NCBI GenBank assembly: GCA_963721305.1 | Contig: CAVRIR010000005.1 | Coordinates: forward strand, 620,001-684,000 | Reading direction: 5' to 3' | Length of the DNA stretch: 64,000 nt | DNA from: DATAES01 sp963721305 | GTDB lineage: Bacteria > Actinomycetota > Acidimicrobiia > Acidimicrobiales > JACDCH01 | Shown here: positions 1 to 8,226 of the stretch, piece after piece | How the letters are laid out: every line of letters starts with the position of its first letter | Numbering within the stretch: the stretch's first letter is position 1 | Notes under the pieces: generated by a model | What the model was told of the DNA's origin: nothing | Database searches by the model: none | The model's input: the letters and a program-made list of their open reading frames with translations, nothing else | Made by a program: the position numbers and the translations under genes

Positions 1-516
1 TTGGCGGGGCGCTCGCCGGCGGGCCTGCTCGAACAGCTCAACACGGCGCTCCTGTACGGCCAGGCCGAGCAACTGCACGCCGGGCACGACCCCGTGCTTC
101 GATTCGTGACCGCAGTCGTGGCGAGCATCGAACCGACCGACAGTGGCTTCTCGGTGCGTGTCGCGAGGGCGGGGCAGCCGCCGCCGATCATCGTGCGCAG
201 CGAGGGGACGTTCGAACACGTCGAGCCGAAGGGCGTGCTCCTCGGTGTCTGCCAAGATCCGGTGTTCGACGAGGTCAGCGTCGATCTCGCCATGGGCGAC
301 ACTCTGATCCTCTACACCGACGGCGTGATCGAACAACGCGACGCGAGCAGGTCGTTCTCCGAGCAACATCTCGCGATGCTCGTGCGGAACCGGCGCAGCG
401 TCGTCGATGCCGAGGCGACAGCCCAACTCATCGAGGACACCGTGCACCTCGTCGCCCCCGAGAAGGTGCGCGACGACGTCGCCATCCTGGTCGCCTGCGC
501 CGTCCCGGACCGCTGA
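1..516 (+). CDS. SpoIIE/RsbU-type PP2C serine phosphatase, C-terminal part (5' end outside window)
   Basis: Protein-serine phosphatase of the SpoIIE/RsbU branch of PP2C, a family that typically dephosphorylates an anti-anti-sigma factor in partner switching. Only the last 171 codons lie in the window. The frame is open to base 1, so the TTG there is probably internal. Late PP2C motifs are visible: LYTDGVIE near residue 104 and RDDVAILV near residue 157, both carrying metal-binding aspartates. Any sensor or receiver domain would lie upstream. The gene ends 18 bp from a convergent SigF/SigB-type sigma gene, the class of regulator such phosphatases usually control. The family is clear; the link to that sigma factor is inferred from position. 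Confidence 0.85.
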   Translation: MAGRSPAGLLEQLNTALLYGQAEQLHAGHDPVLRFVTAVVASIEPTDSGFSVRVARAGQPPPIIVRSEGTFEHVEPKGVLLGVCQDPVFDEVSVDLAMGDTLILYTDGVIEQRDASRSFSEQHLAMLVRNRRSVVDAEATAQLIEDTVHLVAPEKVRDDVAILVACAVPDR

Positions 517-534
517 ACCCGCTGCGCTCGGCGC

Positions 535-1290
535 TCAGGCCAACCTTGCCGTCGGGTCGTCGAGCCCGCGGCGCAGGCGCCGCAACGTGTCACGCAGGAT
601 CCGGGAGATGTGGACCTGACTGATACCGACCTCGTCGGCGATCTCCGATTGCGTGAAGCCTTCGAAGAACCGCAGGTACACGACCCTGCGCTCGCGTTCG
701 GGGAGCTCGTTGACGAGCTGACGCACCGAGACGCGTGTGTCGGCACCGACGAGTGACGCGTCGATGTCGCCGACGAGGGCTGCCTCCGTCCGTTCGGCAT
801 CGTCATCGGAGTCCGCGGCCGGCGCTAGGGAGGTGGTGCGGTAGGCCGCGCCTGCCTCGATGGCCTCGAGCACCTCGTCGACGGAGGACCGCATGCTTGC
901 GGCGATCTCGTCCACCCGTGGTGGACGTCCGAGCTCGTGCCCGAGGCTCTCGATGCTCGAGCTGAGCTCGAGGTACAGCTCCTTGACGCGCCTCGGCACA
1001 CGGACTGGCCAGGTGTGGTCACGGAAGTGGCGACGAAGCTCTCCGGTGACCGTGGGCACCGCGAAGGTCGAGAACACGACCTTGTGCGACGGGTCGAAGC
1101 GCTCGACGGCCTTCAGGAGGCCGAGCTGCGCAACCTGCACCAGGTCATCCATCGGCTCGCCGCGATGAGCGAAGCGACGGGCGCAGTGCACCGCGATCCA
1201 CTGGTGATCCCGCACGAGCGCGTTGCGCACTCTGAGGTCACGTGTCCGCTGGTACTCGGCGAAGCGCTCCTGGTGCGGATCGATGCCCAT
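535..1290 (-). CDS. RNA polymerase sigma factor, SigB/SigF/SigG family
   Basis: Alternative sigma-70 family factor of 251 residues, the usual length for the SigB/SigF/SigG stress group. Region 2 is clear (DDLVQVAQLGLLKAVERFDP, about residues 48-67), followed by region 3. The region 4 helix-turn-helix, QSEIADEVGISQVHISRIL, lies near the C-terminus. The ATG at 1290 is preceded by AGAGGGG at good spacing. The convergent SpoIIE-type phosphatase next door supports control by partner switching, though no anti-sigma gene lies in the window. A GGGTAC hexamer 12 bp before the ATG, with GTCT 16 bp further upstream, loosely resembles SigF-type promoters (GTTT-N15-GGGTAT). It could mean autoregulation but sits very close to the start codon. 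Confidence 0.92.
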   Translation of the reverse strand: MGIDPHQERFAEYQRTRDLRVRNALVRDHQWIAVHCARRFAHRGEPMDDLVQVAQLGLLKAVERFDPSHKVVFSTFAVPTVTGELRRHFRDHTWPVRVPRRVKELYLELSSSIESLGHELGRPPRVDEIAASMRSSVDEVLEAIEAGAAYRTTSLAPAADSDDDAERTEAALVGDIDASLVGADTRVSVRQLVNELPERERRVVYLRFFEGFTQSEIADEVGISQVHISRILRDTLRRLRRGLDDPTARLA

Positions 1291-1474
1291 TGGCCCCTCT
1301 GTGTACCCGTCGACCGATCCGCGAAGACATGCCTCGGCCGTGCCGGTGATCTTGCCTTCTGGCGTCGAGTCCCCTGGCTATCCAAGGAATCCGACGAAGA
1401 GAATCTAGAGAAGCGCGGAGGCGACCTCGCTCCGGGTACCGCTTCAGCGGCGGGTACGGAGAGCGGAGGAGGGG

Positions 1475-2521
1475 TCAGGTGCTGACGCGGATCCAGTCCT
1501 TCGCGGTCTCGCCGGTGCGGTAGCGCGAGTCCGTGCGCTTGGCGATCAGGGCGGCGACGCCGTTGCTGCGGGCGGCTTCGAGCACGGCACCGCCGTCGCC
1601 GACGTGCGCGGGTGGCACGGTCCACGCTTCCGCGGTGAGCTGCAGATCGTCGAGCCGGGCGCGACGGATCTTCCACGGTTCGTCGCACAGGGAGTGGTCG
1701 AACCACAGCAGGTCGAACCCGACGAACGACGCCGGAACGTCGCGCGCCAGCCGGCGCACGGTGCTGTCGGACTTGGCCGCGAGCCGACGATCGATCGAGC
1801 TCGGTTCGGCCGCGGTGATGATGCCGTCGAGCACGACTTCGGCGGCGCCGAGCGCCCGCCCGATCCGGCGAATCTCGGGAAACCCGTGGGTGATCTCGGT
1901 GCCCGTCGCGTCGGTGATGAGAGTGAGGCCGGGTTCGTTGATCACGAACGCGCGCCGTCCCGTCCACTCGACCTCGAACGCCCACGACTTGCCCTTCGGC
2001 AACGCCCCGGCAGTCGCGCGCATGGGCAGCAGATCGCGAGGCGGCGGAAGGTGATCCGGATCCTCCGGCGGATCCATCCGGTGGATCATCCAGTCGTTTC
2101 CTCGGGTCGCGAACAGCGCGTACTTGCCCCGAGCCCGCTGGCCATGGAAGACGACGACGGCTTTGCGGTCCTCCCATTCCTCGGTCTCGTAGGTTCCGTG
2201 GTCCCACACGCTCATGGAGCCCGCGCCGTAGCTGCCCTCCGGAATGTCTCCGCGGAAGTCGAGGTACTCCATCGGATGGTCTTCCGTGTGCACCGCGAGG
2301 TGGTTCTCCTTCGGGTTCCATGGCACACCGCGCGGCAGCGCCCACGACACGAGCACGCCGTCGCGCTCGAGCCGAAGGTCCCAGTGCAACCGCGTCGCGC
2401 TGTGCTGCTGGATCACGAACCGCGATTCGTCCTTCCCCCGCCGCGGCTTCTTCCCGGCCGGCTCGGGCGTGGCCTCGAAGTCGCGCTTGGCCGTGTACTC
2501 CTCGAGGGAGGGCTCGGTCAC
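1475..2521 (-). CDS. LigD-like 3'-phosphoesterase fused to a degenerate ATP-dependent DNA ligase domain
   Basis: 348 residues from the GTG at 2521; an upstream in-frame start at 2638 would add a basic tail unlike the family and overlap the divergent gene. Residues about 9-150 form a LigD phosphoesterase domain, which trims 3' ends during end joining. His40, His46, Asp48, Arg50, His82 and Tyr86 match the catalytic set of Pseudomonas LigD with a constant offset of two. Residues about 175-348 have the ligase fold, but motif I reads WAFEVEWTGRRAF, with Glu185 where the nucleotide-accepting lysine should be. VLDGEIV is changed to VLDGIIT and the EG of motif IV to NG. The ligase half is therefore expected to be unable to adenylate. 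No Ku or polymerase gene is adjacent. Confidence 0.85.
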   Translation of the reverse strand: MTEPSLEEYTAKRDFEATPEPAGKKPRRGKDESRFVIQQHSATRLHWDLRLERDGVLVSWALPRGVPWNPKENHLAVHTEDHPMEYLDFRGDIPEGSYGAGSMSVWDHGTYETEEWEDRKAVVVFHGQRARGKYALFATRGNDWMIHRMDPPEDPDHLPPPRDLLPMRATAGALPKGKSWAFEVEWTGRRAFVINEPGLTLITDATGTEITHGFPEIRRIGRALGAAEVVLDGIITAAEPSSIDRRLAAKSDSTVRRLARDVPASFVGFDLLWFDHSLCDEPWKIRRARLDDLQLTAEAWTVPPAHVGDGGAVLEAARSNGVAALIAKRTDSRYRTGETAKDWIRVST

Positions 2522-2630
2522 GTCGAGCAGTCTCTCGCGATGCGAGCCATGGTGTGGCTGCGCTGGCGCTGGGCGTCCCGTCGTCCAACGGCGCACGACT
2601 TGCCGCCCCGACCACCGGGTACACACACGC

Positions 2631-2807
2631 ATGGCCACTCCGAACGAAGAACGGCTCGACGAGGTCCAGAAGAAGATCGACGACGCTCGTGACCGGGCCC
2701 GCGCGCACGGCGAGCTGCTCGATCCCGTGCGCGACGAGGAGAACGAAGTGCACCCGGACCTCCAGATCCCCGACGACGAGGGCGAACCAGACCGCGACCG
2801 GAGCTGA
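2631..2807 (+). CDS. Small acidic conserved hypothetical protein
   Basis: 58-residue highly charged protein starting MATPNEERLDEVQKKIDDAR, with a predicted amphipathic helix over about residues 5-30 and an Asp/Glu/Pro-rich tail. It has no membrane segment, cysteine pair or known catalytic motif. The ATG at 2631 is the only sensible start, because the frame upstream is the shadow of the LigD-like gene. It is transcribed divergently from that gene (109 bp apart) and ends 11 bp from the convergent DUF5719 gene. Small proteins of this general look are common in actinobacteria, but I do not know a function. Confidence 0.6.
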   Translation: MATPNEERLDEVQKKIDDARDRARAHGELLDPVRDEENEVHPDLQIPDDEGEPDRDRS

Positions 2808-2818
2808 GGCCGGCCGCC

Positions 2819-4402
2819 TCAGGAAGACGGCGGCGGAGGGGGCGGCAAGGAACCCGCCGGAAGCGGCGGCGGGGTCGAGGTCGAAGTCGTCGTGGGCGCA
2901 GCGGCGCGTGCCGGGACAGAAGCCGAGTCCGACATGGGCATACCCATCGCGAACGAGGAGCCCGGCGGTACCACGAGGTTGCGTTCCACCACTGACGGCA
3001 ACGTTGTCGACGCGATGACCGAGACATCCGGTCGGTCCAGCTGTTGGCCGAGGTCGAGTGTCATCCGTCCGCCAGCGGCGACCTCCAGGTCCTGCAAGCC
3101 GTCGACCGGCGTCAACTGGCCGTTGGCCAGAAGCGTCACCGACACTCGGAGGATGGTGTCGGCCTGCGGGTTGAACACCGCGAGCACCTCGTGCGCGCCG
3201 TGTGTGTTGCCGTCCGCGAACAACCAGCGGGTTGCCTGCAAGGGCGCGCCGATCGTCGGGGCGTACCCCTCTTGTCCTGTCGCGCCGATCGAGGCCAACA
3301 CTCGCTCGACGACCACATCGGGACCGGCAATGGATCGAACGGTCACCGAATGGCCGACGCCCTTCGGGACCCGCGTCTGGTCCTGCATCGCGAGCTGCGT
3401 GTAGCTGTGCGGCGGGACGCTCACCGGAATCGGATCGACGACACCATTGGTCTGTGGATCATCGAGCGCGACTTCGGCTTGGACCTCGGCCTGCTGGTCG
3501 CCCGGGTTCACGACGGTGAACGTCTCGTGCAGCGAATCGTCGACCCGGCCATGACCGAAGACCCACACCGATGCCGCGCTCGGAGCGGCAAGCGTGGCGG
3601 TCGAGCCGGCGGGATGGTTCGGATCCGTCCCGTCGAACGTCTGCAAGCGATCGACGATGACCCGCCCGGACCGCGCCGAGACGAAGGTCGCCAGTTGCTC
3701 GACACGCGGCACTTCGGCGGTCACATCCACGATCTGCAGCGACCCCGCGACGACAGGTAGTCCCTGGAGATCGTCAGGGCTCCGGAAGCCGTCGCTGGTC
3801 TGGAACGTCACGTCGAGCACCGCGTCCGCGGCAAACGGATTGAACACCGCGAGGAACTCGTGCGCGTCCTTCGTCGTCGTGCCGGTCGGCAGGAGCCATG
3901 TCGCCGACGCGGCCGACGCGCACGGGCTCGAGCTCATTCCCGTCTTCCCGACGGTCTCGTGCTCGACGGCAACGCCCGGACTGCTGGTCTCGACCACTGC
4001 CGCCGCGAACGGTGACTGCTGCACCGACCCGAGCCGCAACGTCGCACGGGCTGCCGCGCCGACGGGCAACGAAGTGCTGACCGGCTTGAGCGCCGCGACC
4101 GCGGCCGCGCCGGCTGCGTCACCGGGGGCGGCGGCCGGATACACCGTGACCGTCGCGGTGGTCGGGGTCGGGTTCGGATTGGCGACGACGATCGTGCTGT
4201 CGAACTGCCCGTTCGTCGTCGCCGTTCCGCCTGCGCAGTAGAACGCCGACGAGACGGCGTGGGGCGGCGACGCCACGGGCATCAACGCCTGCGTCGCATC
4301 CGAATCGGAAGGCGCCTGTTCGGTGTGGTTGTGCTCTGCGAACGCGAGCGCGGCGAAGGCGAGGACGATCACGACGAACGCGGGAAGGCGGCGCGGGTTC
4401 AC
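2819..4402 (-). CDS. DUF5719 family exported/membrane-anchored protein
   Basis: 527 residues from the GTG at 4402, which overlaps the stop of the upstream glycosyltransferase by 4 bp (GTGA), so translation is probably coupled. An N-terminal hydrophobic segment at about residues 5-22 (FVVIVLAFAALAFAEHN) is a signal or anchor. The body is a series of repeated beta-rich modules with the recurring pattern HE-x-L/F-x-VFNP or HETFTVVNP. The tail is rich in Thr, Ser and Pro. The product resembles DUF5719 proteins, which sit beside a large GT2 protein in many actinobacteria. The molecular role is unknown; the coupling suggests it assists the glycosyltransferase at the cell surface. An upstream in-frame start at 4477 is unlikely because it lies inside the upstream gene. 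Confidence 0.8.
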   Translation of the reverse strand: MNPRRLPAFVVIVLAFAALAFAEHNHTEQAPSDSDATQALMPVASPPHAVSSAFYCAGGTATTNGQFDSTIVVANPNPTPTTATVTVYPAAAPGDAAGAAAVAALKPVSTSLPVGAAARATLRLGSVQQSPFAAAVVETSSPGVAVEHETVGKTGMSSSPCASAASATWLLPTGTTTKDAHEFLAVFNPFAADAVLDVTFQTSDGFRSPDDLQGLPVVAGSLQIVDVTAEVPRVEQLATFVSARSGRVIVDRLQTFDGTDPNHPAGSTATLAAPSAASVWVFGHGRVDDSLHETFTVVNPGDQQAEVQAEVALDDPQTNGVVDPIPVSVPPHSYTQLAMQDQTRVPKGVGHSVTVRSIAGPDVVVERVLASIGATGQEGYAPTIGAPLQATRWLFADGNTHGAHEVLAVFNPQADTILRVSVTLLANGQLTPVDGLQDLEVAAGGRMTLDLGQQLDRPDVSVIASTTLPSVVERNLVVPPGSSFAMGMPMSDSASVPARAAAPTTTSTSTPPPLPAGSLPPPPPPSS

Positions 4403-7400
4403 GACGACTCGGGAGCCGTTTGTTCGGCCCGTTCGGGGCGCGCGGCGCGGCGCCACAACACGATGGCGCCGGTCCACAAGGCCACTTGCAGGAGCAACAA
4501 CCCGTAGCGCGACAGCGGTGTGTCGAACCGCAGCTTCGCATCGCCGCCGTGATCGATCGCGAAGGTGTTCGCCCAGCCGAACGCATCAGCGCGCGGCGCA
4601 CTGTGTCCGTCGACGTCGAGCGTCCACCGTTCGGACGGCGCGTTCGCGAGGTACATCGTCGTGCCGTCGCCCACCTTGCCGGAGGCCGTGCCGTATCCCT
4701 GGTGCTCGGTGAGCAACGGCGGCGAGCCGGTGAGATCGATGCCCGACACCGCGTCGAAGAACGAACTGCTGCCCGCCGCTCGTGCGGCCTCCGGACTCAG
4801 CGCCGTGCGCGTCGGTGCCCACGCCACGTTGCGGTACACCTGCACCTGCGGGTCCGCGAGCACCTGCTGGAGGTCGAGTTGCTCCGCCAGGGATCGATCG
4901 ATCGCTGGTGGTACCGGCTGCATCGGCTGACCGCTCGGTGCCGCCGCGGTCTGCACCACGACGTAGCGCACACCCATGGGCGCGAGGAGGCGTCCGAGGC
5001 GGCTCGTGTCCCGATGCTCGGCCAGACGGATGGCGTCACCGAGCTGGCTCGTGGCGCCGTCCGACGAACCGGCCCACCGGTTCTCGACCGTCGGCAGGCC
5101 GTGGTCGGTCGACGCGTACGCCACGCCGTCCTCGAGCTGCCATCCGGCGAGCGGGAGCGCGCCGGGGTCGCCGATCCACGCCACGCGGTAGGGCCCGACC
5201 GTGGCCTGGTCCTCGTTGACGAACGAGAGCACTTCCTCGAACCCCTCGTCCGGCGACTTCCACCGGCCGTCGAACATGGCGACGAGGACCGGAATGGTGC
5301 CGAGCGCGAGTGCGCCCGCGGCCGCCAGCGAGGCAGCCTGGCGCCAGCCGAAGCGGTAGCCGGGCAGATCGAGTTGGAACGCGGCCAGCCCGAGACCGGC
5401 GCTCAAGGCCAGCGCCGCGGCCGCCGGAGCGAGGAAGGCTTCGGGCGGCCCGAGACCGTGCCCGAACCACGACTGCTGCCCGACCCAGGCAACGGTCCAG
5501 CACGTGAGCGCCAGGATCCACGATCGGGCTGCCCACGCGAACCGCCATTCCCGTCCGATGAGCAACGGCAGCGCGGCGACGACGAGGAAGGCCCAACCGA
5601 GCACGTTGCTGCCGATCGGTCCGGGCGCGAACCGCAGGAGATCGTTGAGCGGGATCCGGGTGGCGGACTGCACGCCGCCGAAGGCCGACCACTCTCGTCC
5701 TGACCGGACGAAGTCGATCGCCCACGGCACTTGGAGGATCGAGGCGACGACCACCGCTCCGGCGGCGACGACGAGCGGTTGCAGGAGGCGGCGTCCTTGG
5801 GCCGCGACCACGCCACCGAGGACGAGACCGATGCCCGTGACGAGGACGACGGCGAGCACGATCGGCTCGAACGCGGCGACGACGGCCACGCCGAGACCGA
5901 GGCCGAGCGCGGCCCACGCCATCGAGGGTGGACGCGTTCCGGGCCGGCCGAACAGCTCAGGGTCGACGCGCTTCGCCAGCGACAGCAGGATCCACGGCGC
6001 CGCGGCCCACAGCAGCAGTCCGCCCCATCGACCGCGCGCAATGGCGTCATAGGGCAACGGGATCGCCAGGTAGGTGACCAAGGTGACGAGCCGGGCGAGC
6101 AGCGATCGGGTTCCGCGGGCCAGCCGCCAACTGCCGGCCACCCCGATCGGCAGCAACACGAGCAGCAGCGTCTTGCGCAGCGCCGACATCGCGCCGAGGA
6201 AGGCCACCCCCATGCCGCCGAGCATCACGAACGCCGTCGGCGCCGGCGCCTGCGAACCGAGCCCGGCGTTGCGCCAGCCGCTCGACCACTGCGTGAACAG
6301 CGTCCACGGGCGGTCGGGGTAGTTGGGAAGGTCGGCGAAGGCGGGGATGTGACCGAACAGCAACTGCCGGCTGCCGAAGGCCAGCACCGCGAGCAGGCCC
6401 ACCCACACGATGGTGGCCGTGCGCAACGGACCGGCTCGCAGCGACCCGGCGAGCTCGCGTCCGGCGCTGGCGACCGGGGAGAGCGCTTCGTCGTCGCCCC
6501 CCACCTGGCCCTGCACGAGGCGGCCGAGCTGTGCGCTGCCCCGCATCTGCAGCCGACGGACCTCGCTGTCGTGCAGCTGGCGGAGCTCTGCCAGTCGCCT
6601 GCGGTTGGCCCGGATCTCGCTGAGCCGCCGGAGGTTCCAGCGCCACGCCGAGGCGACATCGCCGGCGCGCTGGGTGCGGCCGGTGAACAGTGAGAAGACG
6701 ATGCCGCCGACCGCGAGCACGATCGCCTGCGGCAGCACCCGCAACAGGTGGAACCGGCCGTAACACGTCAGCATCGTGCGCAACCGGTGACGGTTGAGCT
6801 CGAGGCGGTAGTCCGGGATGGGGCGGGGGCCGTCCGATGCCTGGAGGTGACGGACGACAGCGGCAGGCACGGCGACGACGCGGGCGCCGACAACCTGTGC
6901 GCGCCAGCAGAGGTCGAGGTCCTCGCCGAGCATCGGCATCTCACGGTCGAAGCCGCCGAGCACGGCGAACAGGTCGGCGCGGACCAACGTGCAGCCGCCG
7001 GGTGCGCAGAACACGTCGCGCACGGCGTCGTGCTGTTCCTGGTCGAGCTCGCCCCGCTCGACGATCGGCGCCCGTACACCGGTCTTGTCGGCCGACTCCC
7101 CGACTGACAGCAAGCGACTGGGGTCGTCCCATTCGACGACCTTCGGCGTCACGATGCCGGCGTTCGACCGGAACGCCTCCTCGATCATGGCTCGCACGGC
7201 GGTGTCCGCCAGGGCGACGTCGTCGTGGCAGAACACGTAGAACGCCGCGCCCTCGACGAGGTCGAGGACCTCGTTCGCGGCGGGACCGAAGCCGCGGTTG
7301 TCCTCCTGGCGCCGGACGTAGATGTCCGGATCGACGGCGGCGACCCGTTCGGTGACGGACGGCCCACCGGCGCTGGTGTCGGTGCCTGCGTCGATGACCA

Positions 7401-7581
7401 GGATGGACAGGTTCGGGTAGTCCTGTACGGTCAGCGACCGCAGGGCCTCCTCGAACCACGGGCCGGGATCGTGCGCGACCACCACCGCCACGGCGGGCGG
7501 AGCCTGCGGCGCTTCTTCGGGGCCTTCCGTCTCGTCGAGCAAGACGTCGAGGGGCGCGACGGGTTGATTGACGGAAGTCAC
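4399..7581 (-). CDS. Very large polytopic GT2 glycosyltransferase
   Basis: About 1060 residues. The GTG at 7581 is preferred because GAAGG lies 6 bp upstream; an in-frame TTG at 7593 is the alternative. Residues about 30-260 are a cytoplasmic GT2 domain with VAVVVAHDPGPWFEEALRSL, the DDVAL metal-binding motif (FCHDDVALADTAV) and the acceptor-site GEDLDLCWRA. From about residue 280 on, the protein is a chain of hydrophobic membrane segments. A soluble C-terminal region follows and then one last helix (LLLLQVALWTGAIVLW). GT2 proteins of this size paired with DUF5719 are conserved in actinobacteria and thought to act in envelope glycan synthesis; donor and acceptor cannot be read from sequence. 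The gene is coupled to the downstream DUF5719 gene. Confidence 0.85.
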   Translation of the reverse strand: MTSVNQPVAPLDVLLDETEGPEEAPQAPPAVAVVVAHDPGPWFEEALRSLTVQDYPNLSILVIDAGTDTSAGGPSVTERVAAVDPDIYVRRQEDNRGFGPAANEVLDLVEGAAFYVFCHDDVALADTAVRAMIEEAFRSNAGIVTPKVVEWDDPSRLLSVGESADKTGVRAPIVERGELDQEQHDAVRDVFCAPGGCTLVRADLFAVLGGFDREMPMLGEDLDLCWRAQVVGARVVAVPAAVVRHLQASDGPRPIPDYRLELNRHRLRTMLTCYGRFHLLRVLPQAIVLAVGGIVFSLFTGRTQRAGDVASAWRWNLRRLSEIRANRRRLAELRQLHDSEVRRLQMRGSAQLGRLVQGQVGGDDEALSPVASAGRELAGSLRAGPLRTATIVWVGLLAVLAFGSRQLLFGHIPAFADLPNYPDRPWTLFTQWSSGWRNAGLGSQAPAPTAFVMLGGMGVAFLGAMSALRKTLLLVLLPIGVAGSWRLARGTRSLLARLVTLVTYLAIPLPYDAIARGRWGGLLLWAAAPWILLSLAKRVDPELFGRPGTRPPSMAWAALGLGLGVAVVAAFEPIVLAVVLVTGIGLVLGGVVAAQGRRLLQPLVVAAGAVVVASILQVPWAIDFVRSGREWSAFGGVQSATRIPLNDLLRFAPGPIGSNVLGWAFLVVAALPLLIGREWRFAWAARSWILALTCWTVAWVGQQSWFGHGLGPPEAFLAPAAAALALSAGLGLAAFQLDLPGYRFGWRQAASLAAAGALALGTIPVLVAMFDGRWKSPDEGFEEVLSFVNEDQATVGPYRVAWIGDPGALPLAGWQLEDGVAYASTDHGLPTVENRWAGSSDGATSQLGDAIRLAEHRDTSRLGRLLAPMGVRYVVVQTAAAPSGQPMQPVPPAIDRSLAEQLDLQQVLADPQVQVYRNVAWAPTRTALSPEAARAAGSSSFFDAVSGIDLTGSPPLLTEHQGYGTASGKVGDGTTMYLANAPSERWTLDVDGHSAPRADAFGWANTFAIDHGGDAKLRFDTPLSRYGLLLLQVALWTGAIVLWRRAARPERAEQTAPESS

Positions 7582-7654
7582 GGTGGCCTTCAAAACTACT
7601 TGGGTCGGTTCGCCGAACCGGGGCAGGGCGCACCCGCCAGGCTCGCCGAGGTGC

Positions 7655-7684
7655 TTGCAATAGTTTGCACTCTGCAGTATGCTT
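7655..7684 (+). promoter_or_regulatory. Candidate sigma-70 promoter with CTTGCAA repeats
   Basis: TTGCAA (7655-7660) and TATGCT (7679-7684) are separated by 18 bp, about 35 bp before the small gene at 7719. The nonamer TGCTTGCAA occurs twice, at 7652-7660 and 7680-7688. The second copy is part of the palindrome CTTGCAAG and overlaps the proposed -10, so a repressor could bind there. The promoter call is by eye only. Confidence 0.4.
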
Positions 7685-7718
7685 GCAAGCGATCAGTCCG
7701 CTGTGGAAGTGAGCCGAC

Positions 7719-7907
7719 ATGGCCCCCACCAACCCCGAAGACCTGTCGAAGCTGGCGAAGGAAGCCTTCTACGTCACGGTCGGCCTCGGTGTGATCGCCT
7801 TCCAGAAGGCCCAGGTGCAGCGCAACGAGCTGCAGAAGCGGTTCGACGACCGCATCAAGATGGTCGAGGAGCGCGTGGGCGCCCTCGTCTCCCGCGGCGC
7901 CGGCTGA
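7719..7907 (+). CDS. Small conserved hypothetical protein
   Basis: 62 residues, starting MAPTNPEDLSKLAKEAFYVT. A short hydrophobic stretch (YVTVGLGVIAFQKAQVQ, about residues 18-34) is followed by a charged helix (ELQKRFDDRIKMVEERVGAL) that could form a coiled coil. Similar small proteins occur in actinobacteria and are sometimes annotated as membrane- or granule-associated, but no function can be assigned. A GGAAGTGAG ribosome site precedes the ATG. It has its own candidate promoter and is followed 50 bp later by a long perfect hairpin, so it looks like a monocistronic unit between two oppositely directed glycosylation genes. Confidence 0.6.
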   Translation: MAPTNPEDLSKLAKEAFYVTVGLGVIAFQKAQVQRNELQKRFDDRIKMVEERVGALVSRGAG

Positions 7908-7957
7908 ACAGCTCTCGATCGCACCCCAGCCACTCCCCATCGGCGGCATGGCGTGCC

Positions 7958-7996
7958 CGACGCCCCCGATCGCTCCCCCCTCGATCGGGGGCGTCG
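7958..7996 (+). terminator. Strong hairpin, probable terminator of the small gene
   Basis: A perfect 15-bp GC-rich stem (7958-7972 paired with 7982-7996; arm starts CGACGCCCCCGATCG) closes a 9-nt loop. It is followed by CACTTCTTCG, a weak U-tract. It lies 50 bp downstream of the stop at 7907, in the 319-bp gene-free stretch 7908-8226. Confidence 0.65.
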
Positions 7997-8010
7997 CACT
8001 TCTTCGACTC

Positions 8011-8210
8011 GACACGAATGTTGGATGGAAACGGGCGCTATGGCGCCCGTTTCTCCCCGGAGTTCGCCGACACGTTCTCGACACCAATGTTGGACGGAAA
8101 CGGGCGCTCTGGCGCCCGTTTCTCCCCGGAGTTCGCCGACACGTTCTCGACACCAATGTTGGACGGAAACGGGCGCTCTGGCGCCCGTTTCTCCCCGGAG
8201 TTCGCTGACG
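8011..8210. repeat. Three tandem 69-bp units, each with an 11-bp perfect hairpin
   Basis: Units begin at 8011, 8080 and 8149. Each contains GAAACGGGCGC, a 4-nt loop and GCGCCCGTTTC. The stems span 8028-8053, 8097-8122 and 8166-8191, and each is followed by TCTCCCC. Units 2 and 3 are identical for about 55 bp; unit 1 differs at three positions. The period is a multiple of three, so all frames stay open across the array. It fills most of the gap 7908-8226 and ends just before the glycosyltransferase start at 8227. It could be a multiplied terminator or attenuator, or a VNTR. Confidence 0.85.
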
Positions 8211-8226
8211 CGGCGAAGATCTGTGC

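Noticed and set aside
1293..1330. SigF-type autoregulatory promoter (GTCT-N16-GGGTAC) before the sigma gene
   Set aside because: The -10-like hexamer is only 12 bp from the ATG, which would remove the good ribosome site. Too weak to list as a feature.
1358..1367. TTCTGGCGTC upstream of the sigma gene as another copy of the palindrome arm
   Set aside because: Only 10 matching bases; such a match is not surprising in 64 kb.
1113..2753. Long antisense or out-of-frame open frames (for example 1113-2753, 14289-15761, 23356-24672, 56060-58039)
   Set aside because: They mirror well-supported genes in another frame, have Arg/Pro/Gly-rich nonsense composition and no family motifs. They are a by-product of high GC.
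8011..8210. CRISPR array
   Set aside because: Only three units, no variable spacers (the whole 69 bp is repeated) and no cas genes nearby.
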